This document shows, in pieces, positions 22,053 to 29,965 of a DNA stretch of 30,744 nucleotides. The stretch spans positions 1 to 30,744 of the forward strand of contig CAUBGU010000012.1 of NCBI GenBank assembly GCA_958435545.1, read 5' to 3'. Source of the DNA: an uncultured Collinsella sp. (GTDB lineage Bacteria; Actinomycetota; Coriobacteriia; Coriobacteriales; Coriobacteriaceae). Numbering within the stretch: position 1 is the stretch's first letter; each line of letters begins with the position of its first letter. The notes beneath the pieces are model-generated. The model had not been told where the DNA came from. It saw only the letters and a program-made list of their open reading frames with translations, and did no database searches. A program made the position numbers and the translations under genes.

Positions 22053-23240
22053 TTAGTCAAGCAAAAGCAATCGTTTGTAGACATCGAGGCCTTTGAGAAG
22101 GATTTCCTCGTCGAAGAGCATGCTATCGGTATGCAGAGCGCTTGTGGCATAGGCGGGACAGCCATCCGAATCACTCGGGTTGTCTTGGTCCTCTGGCATA
22201 CCCGTGCCCAGCAGGAAAAACACGCCCGGCAGATGGCGTTGATAGAACGCGAAATCCTCGGCGATCAGCAGCGGTTCCTCCACAAGCTGCAGCCCGGGCA
22301 AGGCAGGCGCGACGCTGACAAACAACTCGGGGTCGTTGTCGACCGGCGGATAGCCCTCGGCAAAGTCGAGATCATACGTGCAGCCCGTTGCGGCACAGGC
22401 ATCGTCCAGCACGCGGCGCACGCCTTCGCGCGCCCGGTCGAACATGTCGTCCGTAAACACACGCAGGCTTCCGGCCACATGGGCCTCCCCCGCCACCGCG
22501 TTGCAAACCGTACCGGCCTGCAGCAGACCGAACTTACCGATACAGGGCTCGTCGGTGCCCAGCTCGTCCATCAGTTCGCGCTCGGCAACCAAGAACTTGG
22601 CAGCCGCCAGCGCCGCATCGTGCGACTCCTCGACCGGAACGCCATAGGTCTTAGCGATATGGATGCTCGTCCCGTGAATATGAATGTGTGTCTCACTCGA
22701 ACGCGCCAGCAGCGGACCGGAACAACTCGCCAACGTGCCGGCAGGCAGATCGGGCCACACATGGAAGCCAAAAATGCGGTCAGCCCCATAGCGCTCGAAC
22801 ACACCGCTCTCGCATACCGTCTTGGCACCACCGGTCGTTTCCTCGGCCGGCTGGAACACAAAGAGAACGTTGCGCCTAATGGCGCCCGGCTGCTCGCGAA
22901 TCGTACGGTCGACATACGTCGCGGCGGCAAGTGCCATGGCCATGTGTCCGTCATGTCCGCAAGCGTGCATCTTGCCGGGATGGATCGAGGCAAAGGCCGC
23001 TCCCGTCGCCTCCGCGATGGGCAGCGCATCCATATCGGCGCGAATCGCCGTGGCACGCGCGGCACCAACGCCAGCGTCGAAGAAAGCGCAGACGCAGCTG
23101 GGACACGGATGGGTCACCTCGCAAGCGAGCGGCGCCAACACGCCCTCGATATAGGCAATAGTCTGCGGAAGATCGAAATCGAGCTCCGGAATGCGATGGA
23201 GATCGCGGCGATAGCGACGGAGTTCTTGGAGCTCGGTCAT
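22053..23240 (-). CDS. M20D family amidohydrolase, candidate N-acetyl-diaminopimelate deacetylase
   Basis: A 395-residue metallohydrolase of the M20D aminoacylase type. Metal ligands are visible in HACGHDGHMAMA (about 97-108), FQPAEETTGGA (Glu pair about 132-133), FGFHVWPDLPAG, and the C-terminal SALHTDSMLFDEE. These enzymes remove acyl groups from amino acids. It is transcribed away from the lysine operon, which contains a tetrahydrodipicolinate N-acetyltransferase (dapH). The acetyl pathway needs an N-acetyl-LL-DAP deacetylase, and B. subtilis uses an M20D enzyme for that, so this gene is a good candidate; a general hippurate/IAA-amino-acid hydrolase is the alternative. The ATG at 23240 has GAAGGG about 8 nt upstream. 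Confidence 0.85.
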   Translation of the reverse strand: MTELQELRRYRRDLHRIPELDFDLPQTIAYIEGVLAPLACEVTHPCPSCVCAFFDAGVGAARATAIRADMDALPIAEATGAAFASIHPGKMHACGHDGHMAMALAAATYVDRTIREQPGAIRRNVLFVFQPAEETTGGAKTVCESGVFERYGADRIFGFHVWPDLPAGTLASCSGPLLARSSETHIHIHGTSIHIAKTYGVPVEESHDAALAAAKFLVAERELMDELGTDEPCIGKFGLLQAGTVCNAVAGEAHVAGSLRVFTDDMFDRAREGVRRVLDDACAATGCTYDLDFAEGYPPVDNDPELFVSVAPALPGLQLVEEPLLIAEDFAFYQRHLPGVFFLLGTGMPEDQDNPSDSDGCPAYATSALHTDSMLFDEEILLKGLDVYKRLLLLD

Positions 23241-23333
23241 AGAGAATCCCTTCGTGAGGCACATCTGTTGCAACTTATTGTGATACAGGATTGTGGCACA
23301 CATGTTTCCAGCATATTGCTGCATTTTTTAAAC

Positions 23334-23362
23334 GTTATATACGAATACTCTTGTTTGGTAAA
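23334..23362 (-). promoter_or_regulatory. Promoter of the M20 gene
   Basis: TTTACC (23362-23357), 17-nt spacer, TATAAC (23339-23334) on the minus strand. This gives a leader of about 90 nt. Its -35 abuts the -35 of the lysA promoter on the other strand. Confidence 0.6.
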
Positions 23363-23379
23363 GTGCAACGTGATAGGGT
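23351..23379 (+). promoter_or_regulatory. Promoter of the lysine operon
   Basis: TTGTTT (23351-23356), 17-nt spacer, TAGGGT (23374-23379). The start would be near 23386, immediately before the aptamer. Confidence 0.6.
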
Positions 23380-23387
23380 CTTTACCA

Positions 23388-23550
23388 CTTGATAGAGGCG
23401 CGGGCACGAAGAGCCGCGGGCGAGCCGGCAGGCTTTGACCCCGTGGGGAGGCGAAACCCGCCGAACTGGGTTTTTCGGGCACGAACAACCTGGTGGGCCT
23501 GTGGGAAACACCCACAGGACTGTCTGCAGCAATGCGGGAGCGCTATCCGG
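23388..23550 (+). ncRNA. Lysine riboswitch (L-box)
   Basis: The conserved lysine aptamer blocks occur in order: GATAGAGGCGCGG (23391-23403), GAAGAG, GGAGGCGAAACCCGCCGAAC (23446-23465), GTGGGCCTGTGGGAAACACC, CACAGGACTGTC (23513-23524) and the closing GAGCGCTATCC. P1 is GATAG (23391-23395) with CTATC (23543-23547). It lies directly upstream of lysA, as expected. There is no U-tract terminator before the ATG. Instead GGATAGCG (23598-23605), which touches the GCGAGG ribosome binding site, is complementary to CGCTATCC (23541-23548) of P1 and partly to CGCTAT (23563-23568). Control is therefore probably at translation start. The exact switch topology needs folding. Confidence 0.93.
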
Positions 23551-23618
23551 ACATTGGGTCCACGCTATGCGGATTCGATGCGCAGATGGCGCCGTCTGGA
23601 TAGCGAGGTTTACGGGAC

Positions 23619-25928
23619 ATGGCATTGACCCCCAACGAGGCATATGCGGCCAAGCAGCCGTTTGTGGACAAGGAGACACTCGAGCATATCGTCGAGCAGT
23701 TCCCCACGCCGTTTCATCTATACGACGAGGCGGGCATCCGCCGCAACATGCAAGAAGTGCGCGACGCCTTTGCATGGAACCCGGGCTTTAAGGAATACTT
23801 TGCCGTCAAGGCCAACCCCAACCCGGCGCTCATCTCCATTCTCAACGAATACGGCTGCGGCTGCGATTGCTCGAGCTATACCGAGCTCATGATCGCCCGC
23901 TCACTGGGTATCACGGGACACGACATCATGTTCTCTTCCAACGACACGCCGGCTGCCGACTTTGAGCTCGCCGACAAGCTGGGTGCCATCGTCAACTTTG
24001 ACGACATCAGCCACATCGAGTTCTTTGAGCGCGTTGCGGGGCCCATCCCCAAGACGGTCAGCTGCCGCTTTAATCCAGGCGGTCTGTTCCAGCTCTCCAA
24101 CGGCATCATGGACAACCCGGGCGACTCCAAATATGGCATGACCACCGAGCAGCTCTTCGAGGCCTTCCGCATGCTCAAGGCCAAGGGCGCCGAGGACTTT
24201 GGCATCCACGCATTCCTTGCCAGCAACACTGTCACCAACGACTACTACCCCAAGCTCGCGCGCATCCTCTTTGAGCTTGCCGTACGCCTGGAGCGCGAGA
24301 CCGGCGCACACGTCGCCTTCATCAATCTGTCCGGCGGCGTCGGCATCCCCTACCTGCCCGAGCAGCAGGCCAACGACATTCGCGCCATCGGCGAGGGAGT
24401 ACACGCGGCATACGACGAGATCCTGGTTCCTGCCGGCATGGGCGATGTGGCGATCTGCACCGAGATGGGTCGCTTTATGATGGGCCCCTACGGATGCCTG
24501 GTCACCAAGGCCATCCACGAGAAGCAGATCTACAAGGACTATATCGGCGTGGACGCAAGCGCCGTCGATCTGATTCGTCCTGCCATGTATGGCGCTTACC
24601 ACCACATTACGGTGATGGGCCAGCCGGGTGGCGACGACAAGACCACAGCGCCCGTCACGGACACCTACGACATCACGGGCAATCTGTGCGAGAACAACGA
24701 CAAGTTCGCCATCGACCGCGAGCTGCCGCATATCGACATGGGCGACCTGCTTGTGATCCACGATACCGGCGCGCATGGCTACTCCATGGGCTACAACTAC
24801 AATGGACGCCTGCGCTCCGCCGAGGTCCTGTTGCGCCCCGATGGCTCGGCCGACCTCATCCGCCGCGCCGAGCGCCCGGGCGATTACTTTGCCACGCTCG
24901 ACGTGCTGCCGAGCGGCCGAGAGCTGCTGGCCAAGTCGCGCGCCGAAAGTGCCCGCCGTCGCGCCCAAGACGAGCGCCTGACAGTCGCCGCCCAATGGAA
25001 CAAACGCATCCAGATCGCGGACGCGAAGGAGAAGAACATGGACATCCGCAATCTCGAGGGCTCAGTCGTCGCCCTCGTCACGCCGTTTAAAAAGGATGGC
25101 AGTGTCGACTTTGACGCACTCGAGCGCCTTATCGATTTCCACCTGCAAAACGGCACCGACGCCATCCTCACCCTGGGCACCACCGGCGAGAGCGCCACGA
25201 TGACCGACGACGAGGACAACTCCGTCGTCGCCGCCGTGGTCAAGCATGTTGCAGGACGCGTCCCCGTCATTGCCGGCTCGGGCTCCAACTCCACGCAGAC
25301 CATGCTCACCAAGTCGCTCACCTATCAGGGCCTGGGCGCCGACGGTCTGCTGCTCATTACCCCCTACTACAACAAGTCTAACGAAGAGGGCATCTACCAG
25401 CACTTTAAGACCGTGGCCGACGCCGTGGACATCCCCTGCATCCTGTACAACATCCCCGGCCGCTGCGGCTGCGGTATCAGCGAGCGCAACGTAGAGCGCC
25501 TGGCCGCGCACCCCAACATCATGGGTATTAAGGAGGCCTCGGGCAACGTCGCCTACGCGGCCAAGATCGCCCACCTGCTGTCAGACGACTTCCGCATGTA
25601 CTCGGGCGAGGACGCGCTTACCGTGCCGCTCATGAGCCTGGGCGCCTCGGGCACCATCAGCGTGTGGGCAGACGTGCAGCCGCAGCTCGTGCATGACATG
25701 TGCCGCGCCTATTTGGACGGTGACGTGGCGCGTGCCCGCGATATCCAAATTGCCGGCCAGCCGCTCATCAATGCCCTCTTTAGTGAGGTCAACCCCATCC
25801 CCGTCAAAGAGGCGCTCGCCCAGATGGGTATGATCGAGGCAAACTACCGCATGCCGCTGTGCCCCATGGCAGACGACACGCGCTCTGCACTTACCGATGC
25901 TCTGAAGGGGGCTGGTCTGCTTGATTAA
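23619..25928 (+). CDS. lysA-dapA: Fused diaminopimelate decarboxylase / dihydrodipicolinate synthase
   Basis: One open frame of 769 residues. Residues 1 to about 440 are LysA, which decarboxylates meso-DAP to lysine using PLP: the Schiff-base lysine is Lys64 in YFAVKANPNP, with NLSGGVGIP for phosphate binding and HDTGAHGYSMGYNYNGR near the end. A polar Arg/Ala/Gln linker (about 440-473) follows. Residues 474-769 are DapA, the first committed step from aspartate semialdehyde and pyruvate: LGTTGESAT, YNIPGR and Lys638 in MGIKEASGN. No stop codon separates them. AAGGAG stands 6-7 nt before the internal ATG at 25038, so free DapA may also be made. Downstream dapB overlaps by 8 nt. A lost stop or sequencing error cannot be excluded. 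Confidence 0.9.
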   Translation: MALTPNEAYAAKQPFVDKETLEHIVEQFPTPFHLYDEAGIRRNMQEVRDAFAWNPGFKEYFAVKANPNPALISILNEYGCGCDCSSYTELMIARSLGITGHDIMFSSNDTPAADFELADKLGAIVNFDDISHIEFFERVAGPIPKTVSCRFNPGGLFQLSNGIMDNPGDSKYGMTTEQLFEAFRMLKAKGAEDFGIHAFLASNTVTNDYYPKLARILFELAVRLERETGAHVAFINLSGGVGIPYLPEQQANDIRAIGEGVHAAYDEILVPAGMGDVAICTEMGRFMMGPYGCLVTKAIHEKQIYKDYIGVDASAVDLIRPAMYGAYHHITVMGQPGGDDKTTAPVTDTYDITGNLCENNDKFAIDRELPHIDMGDLLVIHDTGAHGYSMGYNYNGRLRSAEVLLRPDGSADLIRRAERPGDYFATLDVLPSGRELLAKSRAESARRRAQDERLTVAAQWNKRIQIADAKEKNMDIRNLEGSVVALVTPFKKDGSVDFDALERLIDFHLQNGTDAILTLGTTGESATMTDDEDNSVVAAVVKHVAGRVPVIAGSGSNSTQTMLTKSLTYQGLGADGLLLITPYYNKSNEEGIYQHFKTVADAVDIPCILYNIPGRCGCGISERNVERLAAHPNIMGIKEASGNVAYAAKIAHLLSDDFRMYSGEDALTVPLMSLGASGTISVWADVQPQLVHDMCRAYLDGDVARARDIQIAGQPLINALFSEVNPIPVKEALAQMGMIEANYRMPLCPMADDTRSALTDALKGAGLLD
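25038..25928 (+). other. dapA: Internal start for stand-alone DapA
   Basis: GCGAAGGAGAAGAAC precedes ATG 25038, codon 474 of the fused frame. The product from here (296 residues, MDIRNLEGSVVALVTPF onward) has the normal start and length of dihydrodipicolinate synthase. This suggests that the dapA signals remain intact within the fused gene. Confidence 0.7.
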
Positions 25929-26661
25929 GACCGTCATTATGGGAACGGGCCGCATGGGCTCGCTCATCCGCACCACCGCCGAGGGCGTTGTCGACGCCGC
26001 CGGTCAACCCGTTTTTGATATCGTGGCCCAGATTGGCTTCGATTTGAGCAAGCTCGAGAACGCACCGGCTGCCGATGTGATTATCGACTTCTCGAACGTC
26101 GTGACCTTCGATGCCGTCGTCGCCTATGTCGAGCGCACGGGCGCGGCGTTGGTCTCGGGCACCACAGGCTACACCCCCGAACAGATGGACCGTCTGCGTG
26201 AGCTGGGCCAGAACACCCGCGTTATGCACTCGGGCAATTACTCCATCGGTATCGCAGCCCTGCGCCATCTGGTAGCGCAGGCTACACGCGAGCTGCCCGG
26301 CTTTGACTGCGAAATCGTCGAGACGCACCATAACCAAAAGGTCGACGCCCCCAGCGGCACTGCCAAGTTGTTGCTCGACGCCGTCGTCGAAGCCGAGCCC
26401 GAGGCAGGCTACCACCCCGTCTATGGCCGCGAGGGCATGTGCGGAGCACGCGATCCCAAGGAGATCGGCATGCACTCGCTGCGCGGTGGCACTGTCGCCG
26501 GCGTCCACGAAGTGAGTTTCTTTGGCCAGGACGAGGAGGTCACGCTCACCCACCGCGCCACGAGCCGTCAGATCTTTGTCAACGGCGCCCTGGCAGCCGC
26601 GCAGAAGCTCGTCGCCCGCGAACCCGGCTTCTATACGTTCGACCAGGTCATGTTTGCCTAA
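25921..26661 (+). CDS. dapB: 4-hydroxy-tetrahydrodipicolinate reductase
   Basis: A 246-residue NAD(P)H-dependent reductase, the step after DapA. The Rossmann motif is IMGTGRMGSLI at the N-terminus, and the catalytic/substrate region is ETHHNQKVDAPSGTAKLL (about 135-152). The start is TTG at 25921, inside the end of dapA with an 8-nt overlap. The next ATG (25939) would remove the first beta strand, so TTG is preferred. AAGGGGG lies about 9 nt upstream. The overlap implies coupling to dapA. Confidence 0.93.
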   Translation: MIKTVIMGTGRMGSLIRTTAEGVVDAAGQPVFDIVAQIGFDLSKLENAPAADVIIDFSNVVTFDAVVAYVERTGAALVSGTTGYTPEQMDRLRELGQNTRVMHSGNYSIGIAALRHLVAQATRELPGFDCEIVETHHNQKVDAPSGTAKLLLDAVVEAEPEAGYHPVYGREGMCGARDPKEIGMHSLRGGTVAGVHEVSFFGQDEEVTLTHRATSRQIFVNGALAAAQKLVAREPGFYTFDQVMFA

Positions 26662-26700
26662 CCAGGTATCAACCGAATCCACCCAAAGGAGAGATAGCGA

Positions 26701-27420
26701 ATGAGCAACGCAGCCGAGATGGATGCCCAGGAGATTATCAATTACATCGCCACCGCGCCTAAAAAGACGCCTGTCAAGCTGTATGTGCGCGAGAAACCCG
26801 GCATGAAGGTTGCCTGGGGCGACGCGCATGTCTACGGCGGCCGTCGCGGCAAGACCGTCTTTGGCGACTGGGACGAGCTCAAAGCCATCCTGGACGCCAA
26901 CGCCGATTCCATCGATTACTACGACGTCGAGAATGACTGCCGCAACTCCGCCGTCCCCATGCTCGACCTTAAGGGCATCAACGCCCGCATCGAGCCGGGC
27001 GCGATCATCCGCGACCGCGTCGAGATTGGCGACCGTGCCGTCATCATGATGGGCGCCATCATTAACATCGGCTCCGTTATCGGCGAGGGTTCCATGATCG
27101 ATATGGGCGCCGTGCTGGGTGGTCGCGCCACCGTGGGCAAGAACTGCCACATCGGCGCCGGCACCGTGCTGGCAGGCGTTGTGGAGCCCGCCAGCGCCAC
27201 GCCCGTCATCATCGAGGACGATGTCATGATCGGCGCCAATGCTGTGGTCCTGGAGGGCGTGCGCGTGGGCAAGGGCGCCGTCGTGGCTGCCGGTGCCGTG
27301 TGCGTCGAGGACGTCCCCGCCGGCGCCGTCGTGGCCGGTGTCCCCGCCCGCGTCATCAAGATGCGCGATGAGAAGACCGACAGCAAGACCGGCCTGGAAG
27401 AGGGCTTACGTCAACTTTAA
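26701..27420 (+). CDS. dapH: Tetrahydrodipicolinate N-acetyltransferase
   Basis: A 239-residue acetyltransferase that acetylates tetrahydrodipicolinate with acetyl-CoA in the acetyl branch of DAP synthesis. The N-terminal helical domain ends near residue 90. A left-handed beta helix of hexapeptide repeats follows (about 90-215: [20 protein letters not shown], then [16 protein letters not shown] and [15 protein letters not shown]). The short length, close to 240 residues, favours DapH over the succinylating DapD. AAGGAGAG lies 8 nt before the ATG. It is the last gene of the lysine operon. The aminotransferase of the pathway is not in the window. Confidence 0.93.
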   Translation: MSNAAEMDAQEIINYIATAPKKTPVKLYVREKPGMKVAWGDAHVYGGRRGKTVFGDWDELKAILDANADSIDYYDVENDCRNSAVPMLDLKGINARIEPGAIIRDRVEIGDRAVIMMGAIINIGSVIGEGSMIDMGAVLGGRATVGKNCHIGAGTVLAGVVEPASATPVIIEDDVMIGANAVVLEGVRVGKGAVVAAGAVCVEDVPAGAVVAGVPARVIKMRDEKTDSKTGLEEGLRQL

Positions 27421-27425
27421 TAGTT

Positions 27426-27450
27426 ACGCGGTTTTGACAAACCGCGTTTT
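27426..27450 (+). terminator. Terminator of the lysine operon
   Basis: ACGCGGTTT (27426-27434), loop TGAC, AAACCGCGT (27439-27447), then TTT. It starts 6 nt after the dapH stop. Confidence 0.88.
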
Positions 27451-27504
27451 CGCTGACGTATGCCCAACCTGCGGCGCAATGTCAGCAACCAAGCCGAAAA
27501 CAAA

Positions 27505-27542
27505 AAAGGCCGAAGTCCCGAAGGGCTTCGGCCTTTGTTTTT
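27505..27542. terminator. Bidirectional terminator between dapH and the NdpA-like gene
   Basis: AAAGGCCGAAG (27505-27515) pairs with CTTCGGCCTTT (27526-27536), with an inner CCC/GGG stem after a bulged T. It is followed by GTTTTTCTG on the plus strand and by TTTTTTG on the minus strand. Confidence 0.88.
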
Positions 27543-27562
27543 CTGCAACGTCCAAGCACAGC

Positions 27563-28567
27563 TTATCGATTCTCAATACTTCCGATGTTCTTGAGCTCGA
27601 TAGAGATGAGGCCGTTGGGTTCGTTGACGAACTCGATATACTCGGAGTTCGAACCCATCTCGGCCGGGAAGCTGATCTCGATGCCCGTGTCGGTACGAAT
27701 CTTGTGATTGCGCACCGCCGCGCGTTCGACCTGCTTACGCTCCACGGGCACACGCTCAGGCACCTTCTCCTCGGTCAGTGCCGCGCGCACGCTCTCCTTG
27801 ATAACCGGTTCGTCCTCAAAGACCTCATCGACGATATCCCAAGGCGGTAGCTCCTCGTCATCCTCAACCTTCTCGGCAACGGCGGCTTTGACCTTAGCGA
27901 GCGCTACAGCCGTGTTGGCGCCGTGCTCTTCAGCGACCTCCTCGACCACGCGCGTCACCGTGTCGATGACCTCCTTACCCGAAACGCCCGTGTCACATTG
28001 CAGCAGGCCATCGGGAATGAGCATGCGATCCTCGCCGGCAATCTTGCGTTTCTTATCCACATAGCCGATCTCCATGGTGCTTGCACGCACGATTGCATAG
28101 CTCGGCACCTTTTGCGAAGGGTTCGGCAGAATGGCATAGTGGCGCGCGATGTCGTTACGCACCTCGCCCTCTTCGCGACCCACCTCGTGCATGAATGCCT
28201 GCTTGGAGCCCAGCAGCATCACGGCAAACCAGCGGGCATCCTCATCGTCGTCAAAGTCCGCCACAAGCACGTCGGTGGACTCGGCTTTCTCAGCCTTGGT
28301 GAGTTCGGAAGAGATAAACTCCGCAATCTGCTGCGACAGGTCCACGAACTCGCGCTCGCCAAAGAAATAGCCCTTGAGCTCGCCGCCAAACGCAGAGTTC
28401 TCGGCAAACGTGGCGCGTTTATTGTCGGCCGAGGTACGTGCGCGGCGCAGATGCGTGGTCACGAAGTTGCGCACGGTACGGCTCTCGATATCGAGCTCGC
28501 GCTGGCTCATGACGTTGACGGCAGAGTCAAAGTCCAGGATATGCAGAATCGCGTGATTGATTTTCAT
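27563..28567 (-). CDS. Nucleoid-associated protein (NdpA/YejK family)
   Basis: A 334-residue protein of the 37-kDa nucleoid-associated family. The N-terminus MKINHAILHILDFDSA and the region FISSELTKAEKAESTDVLVADF fit the family. The central DEDARWFAVMLLGSK and GVSGKEVIDTVTRVVEEVAEEHG segments are conserved-looking, and the middle has an acidic EDDEELPPW linker. The exact molecular role is not known; DNA binding is assumed from the family. ATG 28567 is preferred to 28576 because GGA lies about 9 nt upstream and the family N-terminus fits. It is convergent with dapH. Confidence 0.85.
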   Translation of the reverse strand: MKINHAILHILDFDSAVNVMSQRELDIESRTVRNFVTTHLRRARTSADNKRATFAENSAFGGELKGYFFGEREFVDLSQQIAEFISSELTKAEKAESTDVLVADFDDDEDARWFAVMLLGSKQAFMHEVGREEGEVRNDIARHYAILPNPSQKVPSYAIVRASTMEIGYVDKKRKIAGEDRMLIPDGLLQCDTGVSGKEVIDTVTRVVEEVAEEHGANTAVALAKVKAAVAEKVEDDEELPPWDIVDEVFEDEPVIKESVRAALTEEKVPERVPVERKQVERAAVRNHKIRTDTGIEISFPAEMGSNSEYIEFVNEPNGLISIELKNIGSIENR

Positions 28568-28605
28568 ATACGGCATTCCGTTCTAGATCGATTTCGGCAC
28601 GAACC

Positions 28606-28611
28606 AGTATA
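28606..28611 (-). promoter_or_regulatory. -10 element of the NdpA-like gene
   Basis: TATACT on the minus strand, about 40 nt before the ATG at 28567. No convincing -35 is visible. Confidence 0.4.
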
Positions 28612-28644
28612 GCGGTCGAGCCCGCCCCAAGCGTATCGAAGATT

Positions 28645-28673
28645 GGTGCATCGGGGACAGGTTGCTTTGCGCC
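28645..28673. repeat. 29-nt hairpin element, copy 1
   Basis: GGTGCA (28645-28650) ... core GGGGACAGGTTGCTTTG ... GCGCC, ending at 28673. With flanking ATT/AAT the stem is 8 bp (28642-28649 with 28669-28676). It matches copy 2 at 29871-29899 at 25 of 29 positions and lies 6 nt after the hydrolase gene stop. Confidence 0.8.
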
Positions 28674-28678
28674 AATGG

Positions 28679-29839
28679 TTAGCGCAGGAGCTCGGACTGC
28701 CAGGCCTCGAGCTGTTCTGCCAAACTCTTGCCGGCAGCGGGCACGTCGATCTGGGGTCGTTTGGGCAACAGCGCGCATTTAAGGATCGCCACGATGGTCT
28801 GCGAGATAAAGCGTCGCGTATCTTTGTCAAAGCCTTGCGCAGCCTGGAGCATCACGGGCAGACTCTCACGCAGATTTCCTGCGATATCCGCAAACCGTTC
28901 GGCGTCCGTAGCCTCAAACACGGAGAACAACGCATCTACAAAACGCTCGCGCTCGCTAGGTAACACTGCAAGCAGCATCTCGCGAATGGAGCCATCAACG
29001 TATCGAGCACCGGCGGACAGGCGCTCACAGTATACGAAGTCGCAACCATCAACCACCCAGCTAAAGGGATTGTGCTGCAGCAGGCTGAACTCGGTGCTCT
29101 CAACGATGGCATAGTCCTCCTGCGTCTCGAACATCATGCCGAAGATCGACGACCGAGGTAGCGTCTTGTCGATTCGACCGGAAAGATCGGCAAAGGCGTT
29201 GCCGCTCAGAAACTCCTCGACGAACCCTGGACCATCATGGGAATACGCCCGTTCGATTCGTTCACGGGCAACATCGGAGCACATCGCCGCACCGTACACC
29301 GCAAGGTTTCCACCCTTGGAATGACCTCCGCACAAAAGCGGCCCGTCGATCGCATCCGCCGCCTCGTCCACATAACGCGCCGCGGATTCCTGGGCCGGCA
29401 CAGGACACCGGAACGCCATGTTAAAGTCCTCTTTCCAGCCCACAATCGTGCTGTCGGTCCCCCGGAAGGAAAGATAGCTAAACCCCGCCGGAAACCGGAA
29501 CGCCATGGCTGCAAACTGCTCCGTCGCCACCACATCGCTCACGGCACGATAGCCGCAAACGTGCACGCCGCGGTATCTGGGATTTGCTGCCACGGCCTCC
29601 AACAAGGCCCTGCTCCCCTCTGGATCCCACAAGTCGTCAATCATGTCCCGATAGCACTCAGCACGCAGCAGCTCGCGTACGTCTAGGCCCTGCCAGTTCG
29701 TCAGCTCCGCCATATCACCCGGCAAACGCAAATAGGACAACCACGCAAAGACCAGGCTGTCCACCGCGCAGAACGGCCGCTCCTCAAACGGATCAAACGC
29801 CGTCTGAGCATAGGTCAAAAAATTAGGCGAATCCGACAT
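28679..29839 (-). CDS. DUF2974-like alpha/beta hydrolase
   Basis: A 386-residue protein of the Mbeg1-like/DUF2974 type, a lipase-like alpha/beta hydrolase. The nucleophile elbow is GGHSKGGNLAVY with Ser174, and the oxyanion region is YLSFRGTDSTIVGWKEDF (about 122-139). SHDGPGF follows at about residue 200, where the catalytic Asp is likely. No signal peptide is visible. The substrate is unknown; a lipid or ester is likely. The ATG at 29839 has GGGAGGG only 3-4 nt upstream. The gene is flanked on both sides by copies of a 29-nt hairpin element. Confidence 0.82.
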   Translation of the reverse strand: MSDSPNFLTYAQTAFDPFEERPFCAVDSLVFAWLSYLRLPGDMAELTNWQGLDVRELLRAECYRDMIDDLWDPEGSRALLEAVAANPRYRGVHVCGYRAVSDVVATEQFAAMAFRFPAGFSYLSFRGTDSTIVGWKEDFNMAFRCPVPAQESAARYVDEAADAIDGPLLCGGHSKGGNLAVYGAAMCSDVARERIERAYSHDGPGFVEEFLSGNAFADLSGRIDKTLPRSSIFGMMFETQEDYAIVESTEFSLLQHNPFSWVVDGCDFVYCERLSAGARYVDGSIREMLLAVLPSERERFVDALFSVFEATDAERFADIAGNLRESLPVMLQAAQGFDKDTRRFISQTIVAILKCALLPKRPQIDVPAAGKSLAEQLEAWQSELLR

Positions 29840-29870
29840 GGCCCTCCCATCAACTATGGTGTATTGGGAT

Positions 29871-29899
29871 GGTGCATTGGGGTCAGGTTACTTTGCACC
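29871..29899. repeat. 29-nt hairpin element, copy 2
   Basis: GGTGCA (29871-29876) ... core GGGGTCAGGTTACTTTG ... TGCACC (29894-29899). The two ends are perfect complements. It has the same orientation as copy 1, about 1.2 kb away, and lies in the leader region of the hydrolase gene. Confidence 0.8.
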
Positions 29900-29901
29900 A
29901 A

Positions 29902-29934
29902 AAGGCGCCCGGGCCGTATGGACCCGGACGCCTT
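29902..29934 (-). terminator. Terminator of ldh
   Basis: AAGGCG (29902-29907) pairs with CGCCTT (29929-29934) and CCGGG with CCCGG inside, separated by one mismatch. On the minus strand it ends in CCTTTTGG, 32 nt after the ldh stop. Confidence 0.75.
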
Positions 29935-29965
29935 CATTGTAGCTTTTCGCTCTAGCGAGCTTGAT

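Noticed and set aside
23241..23324. In-frame extension upstream of the M20 gene as a leader or longer protein
   Set aside because: The ATG at 23240 has a good ribosome binding site and matches the family start; the extension contains no recognisable repeated amino-acid codons for attenuation.
24900..25040. lysA-dapA junction read as two separate genes with a missed stop
   Set aside because: I read the frame codon by codon and found no in-frame stop. A TGA exists only in another frame (CGCCTGACAG). Sequencing error remains possible and is stated as a caveat.
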